The position numbers and the translations under genes are program-made. Below, in pieces: positions 60,695 to 64,000 of a stretch of 64,000 nucleotides of DNA. Source of the DNA: Monodelphis domestica (lineage: Eukaryota; Chordata; Mammalia; Didelphimorphia; Didelphidae). The stretch is from NCBI RefSeq assembly GCF_027887165.1, contig NC_077228.1, positions 181,048,697 through 181,112,696 of the forward strand. Reading direction: 5' to 3'. The number at the start of each line of letters is the position of its first letter. Position 1 is the first letter of the stretch. The notes below the pieces were generated by a model that was not told the DNA's origin, did not search any database, and saw only the letters and a program-made list of their open reading frames with translations.

Positions 60695-63050
60695 CAGTAA
60701 GTATTTATTAAATTGTGTGCCAGCCACCGTGCTAAGCTTTGGGATTACAAAAAAAGACAAAAGAAAGCTCCTTTTCAAGGTGTTCATGGTATAATGAGGG
60801 AGACAACATGAAAATATCGATTTACAAACTAAATATATATATATGGTAAATTGGATATAATCAACATAAAAAAGGCACTGGCATTAAAGGGAATCCAGAA
60901 AGGCTTCTTATAGAAAGGGATATTTAAATAAATTTAAATTTAAAATGTTTTCCATTTTTTATTGTCATGCAAAACACACTTCTATATTGGTCATTGTTGT
61001 AAGAGCACAGTCATAGGGAACCAAAACCCCTAAATAAAAACAAAGATACATTGATGTGAAAGATGACTCCAACAGTTCTTTTGTTAGAGGTGGATAGCAT
61101 CCCCTGTCATGTCTTTCAGGATTATCCCAGATCCATGCATTGCTGAGAATAGCTAAGTTATCACAGGTAATCATTGTACAATATTGCTGTTATTGTATAC
61201 AATGTTCTCTTAGTTATGTTCTCCTAGTTCTGCTCATTTGACTCTGCTGCAGTCCCCACAGATCTTTCCAGTTTTTTCTGAAATCATCTTGCTTATCATT
61301 TCTTATACCACAATAGTATTACATCATCAACATGTATCACAATTTGTTCAACCATTCCCCAATTTATGGACATCCCCATAATTTCCAACTCTTTGCCACC
61401 ACAAAAAGAGCAGCTATAAATATTTTAATACAAGTAGGTCCTTTCCAATTTTTTATTATCTCTTTGGGATACAAACCTAGCTGTGGCATTATCAGATCAA
61501 GGATATGTACAGTTCTATAGCAAAGGGGAGATTTTTTGCCAGAACTTAAAGAAAGCCAAGAAAATCAGAAGGTAAGTGATGAAGAGGGAGAGAATTCCAA
61601 GCATGAAGGACAGCCAGTGAAATAATCTGGAGTGTCATGTTCGAGGAACAGCAAGGCGGCTAATTCCACTTGATTGAAGAGTATGTGTGTGGGGTAAGAC
61701 CTAAAACAGATAAGAGGAGTACAAGGATAGACTATCAAGGAAAGCTAAAGAGAAGAAAATATCAAGGCAGAGAAGATTGACAATGTCAGAGGCTGCAGAG
61801 AGGTTAGGAGAGATGAAGATCAATAAAAGGCCATTATAGTTGGCAATTAAGATATCATTGATAGCTTTGTAGAAAGATTTGGTTGGATGGTGTCAGAAGC
61901 AAGATCATAGAGAATTAGGAGAGAGGAGAGAGAAGAGGAATTGGGGGATTAGAGTTAGCATTAGGCACAGATTTGTAGATGGCCTTTCCAAGAAATTTAG
62001 CAACAAAAGGGAGGAGAAATATGGGATGGACAGATCAAGTACAGGGTTTGAAGCTGGGCGGGCCATAAGCATATCAGGATGATAAAGGAAGCAATCTGTA
62101 GGAGAAGATAGGAATATTAATTGAGAAGAAGAGACAAGAAGAAGGCTGTAGTGTATGACCTCAAATTTTTTTGGTGAAATATGAGGCAAGGTTTTCAGTA
62201 GAGAAAGTGGAGGGAAGAGGAGGGATGCTTAAGGAAAAGTTGCTATGGTAAAGGGTACAGTAATTAATTAGGGATTTATAAAAGGATCATCTAAGTGCAA
62301 TGAGGGTCCAGCTGAATTTATATAACATAAATTTAAAGTGGATCCAGCTGGTATGATTTTGTGATCTTCTCTGGGTTAGTACAGCAACACATGAGTAGGC
62401 ATGAAGGCATGGATAGTGGGAGTAGTAGAAGACAAGATCTTTAATAGAATAAAAGGACAAGGAACTTTCTAGAAGAGGACAGGGTAGGTTGATTGGTTCA
62501 ATAAGGAGTCAGGAAGGGAGAACAGCATAGCTAGCTCAAGGATGAAGAGTTTGGGGTTTCAGAGGAGAGGGAGCAATAGATAAACCAGTTTCAGAGTTTG
62601 TGAACATGGAAATGGTGCATTTGTATAATCTGAGGGTGGGGTAGAGGAGTAGGTCATATGAAATGAGTAAATTGAAGAACTAGTAAAGTTAATATATTTG
62701 AGTATCAATATGGATATTGAAGTTTCCTAATATGAGAGAAAATGTTGGGGAGGAAAGAATGTTGGGGAGGCACTGAACTTATTGAGAAAAGAAAAGGAGA
62801 GTTCTGGAGATAACAATTACAAAATTTTGGTTGAGTGGTAATTACAGATTGAGTGAATCTTGAGAAATTACTGAGGGATAATGGTCAAGGAAGAGCTTGG
62901 AAGTGGCAGTGGGGGAACAAGGAGTGAATTGGTGAGGAATGAGTGAAAATGCAATCAATGATGGAGAGGTTGACCAGGGAGGCTGTGTCATCAGAAGCAG
63001 AACTAGGGGAAGCATTTATACAGTGTCAATATCCTAGAGGGAAAAAGCTT
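60695..63050 (-). mobile_element. L2 LINE, antisense, long copy split by an L1
   Basis: Starts at the 3' terminus complement ('taagtatttattaaattgtg'), then 'ggcactggcattaaagggaa', and after the L1 'ttcgaggaacagcaaggcgg', 'gacaatgtcagaggctgcag', 'gatggcctttccaagaaatt'. With the L1 removed, about 1.8 kb. Antisense of the reverse-transcriptase region is included. Confidence 0.82.
60940..61520 (-). mobile_element. 5'-truncated L1 3' end, antisense, nested in L2
   Basis: 'attgtcatgcaaaacacact', 'ttataccacaatagtattac', 'tcaaccattccccaatttat', 'gggatacaaacctagctgtg'. The related flanks ATAGAAAGGGATATTT (near 60911) and ATAGCAAAGGGGAGATTTT (near 61516) resemble a decayed duplication. Confidence 0.85.
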
Positions 63051-63054
63051 TTTG

Positions 63055-63300
63055 AAAGACTTTAAAACCCATGCAGTGATAAATTGCAAGTTCAGAAGAT
63101 GAAATGCATCACTCATCTGCTGCCCTGAGAGATGATGAACCTAAAATCCAGAGTAATATAATTTTCAGAGATGGCCATTGTAGGAATTTATTTGTGCATA
63201 ACTATGTATGTTTGTGATAAGGGGTTTTCTTTTTTATTTAAATGGGGAGAGATGGTAGGAGAGGTAGATTATAAATTATAAATGCATATAAAAATAAAAA
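63055..63300 (+). repeat. LINE-like 3' end of uncertain family
   Basis: 'gatggccattgtaggaattt' then 'aactatgtatgtttgtgata' and an A-rich end resemble a common marsupial LINE 3' tail. Low certainty. Confidence 0.4.
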
Positions 63301-63944
63301 CTCCCAATCTTTTGTTACCAAAAACAGAATGTGTTGCCTACAAAAATATTCTTATGCACACTTAAAAACTTGGAAACAATTTCCTGATCTAAAAATCTTT
63401 GAAATGAAAGGTTTCTATGAATTTTCAACTTCTTAAAATATAAAAAAAATGCTACACTTTCTGATTAATTTGCAAGAACAGCTGATTACAGAAAAGATGG
63501 GAGTTTACTAGTTGAATTTCAACAATAACAACAAAAACTATTGCAAAACTGGTGAATATGGTTGAAAAATTAGTATAATACTGATTGAGTAAACACAACC
63601 AACAATATATTTCTTCCATTTGGATCACCATATGAGGTGTCTGTTCCATTTGCAACAAATGGTAAAACCAAATATTAAGATAAACTGAACTTAAAAACAG
63701 ATCTTCAGATATATAAAACCATAAACCTCTATTTCATACTACTTTTTTAAATTTAATAAATTGTAAAGAGTATTTTTTAAAAAGCAGACCTTCAATTTGC
63801 TATATTACAGTGTTTGACCAGAATTTGAAAAACATGAAGCATATTCAGTCAAATTACTCTTAATAAGTTTTAAATATTTATTAAATATTATTTATAAATG
63901 TATATATTGAATACATTACTGTTTCTAAATATTTATTTAAAAGC
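63301..63944. other. RNF43 intron, nothing recognised
   Basis: AT-rich intron. Confidence 0.5.
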
Positions 63945-64000
63945 TTAAAAAAATTTTTTAAAACCCTTATCTTCCATCTTAGAATCAGTATTGATTCTAA
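63945..64000 (-). mobile_element. CORE-SINE cut by the window edge
   Basis: 'aaacccttatcttccatctt' and 'agaatcagtattgattctaa' are the complement of the CORE-SINE 3' end. Confidence 0.75.

Overview
This is nuclear DNA from a marsupial, and all of it lies within two neighbouring protein-coding genes on the + strand: the 3' half of HSF5, then the 5' part of RNF43. The organism call rests on the repeats. The window is full of marsupial CORE-SINEs of the WSINE1/SINE1_MD and MAR1 types, THER1/MIR relics, long L2 and L3/CR1 copies, marsupial-type L1 3' ends and an opossum-type hAT element. Splice sites, AT-rich introns and nested insertions fit a vertebrate genome. I cannot name the species; an Australian marsupial or an opossum are both possible. 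Family names are from memory, not from a library search.

Layout. 1-20055 carries the last four coding exons of HSF5 (5894-5991, 8857-9390, 11265-11442, 19985-20055) with introns. The exon phases (1, 0, 0, 1) join without a break and end at a TGA. A probable 3' UTR follows to about 21.8 or 22.3 kb. 22.3-24.4 kb is the intergenic gap. A possible non-coding first exon of RNF43 ends at a GTAAGT donor at 24922. Coding exon 2 of RNF43 (ATG at 26624, 84 codons, donor at 26876) encodes the signal peptide and the start of the extracellular domain. Everything from 26876 to 64000 is one large RNF43 intron, packed with L2, L1, L3/CR1, SINEs, a solo retroviral LTR, a (GA)n tract and an unusual CpG-containing retroposed block at 47251-47833. 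HSF5 followed by RNF43 in the same orientation is also the human 17q22 order, which supports both calls.

How the genes relate. HSF5 is a germline-enriched heat-shock-factor family member, and RNF43 is a membrane E3 ligase that damps Wnt signalling. I see no functional link beyond conserved neighbourhood. Repeat density contrasts sharply: the HSF5 3' half and the HSF5-RNF43 junction are repeat-poor, while the RNF43 intron is mostly transposon.

No new gene system, CRISPR array, operon or RNA gene was found. The best leads are the unassigned retroposed block, the hAT element with two strong hairpins, L1 copies sharing a 5' truncation point, and a few unassigned internal repeats.
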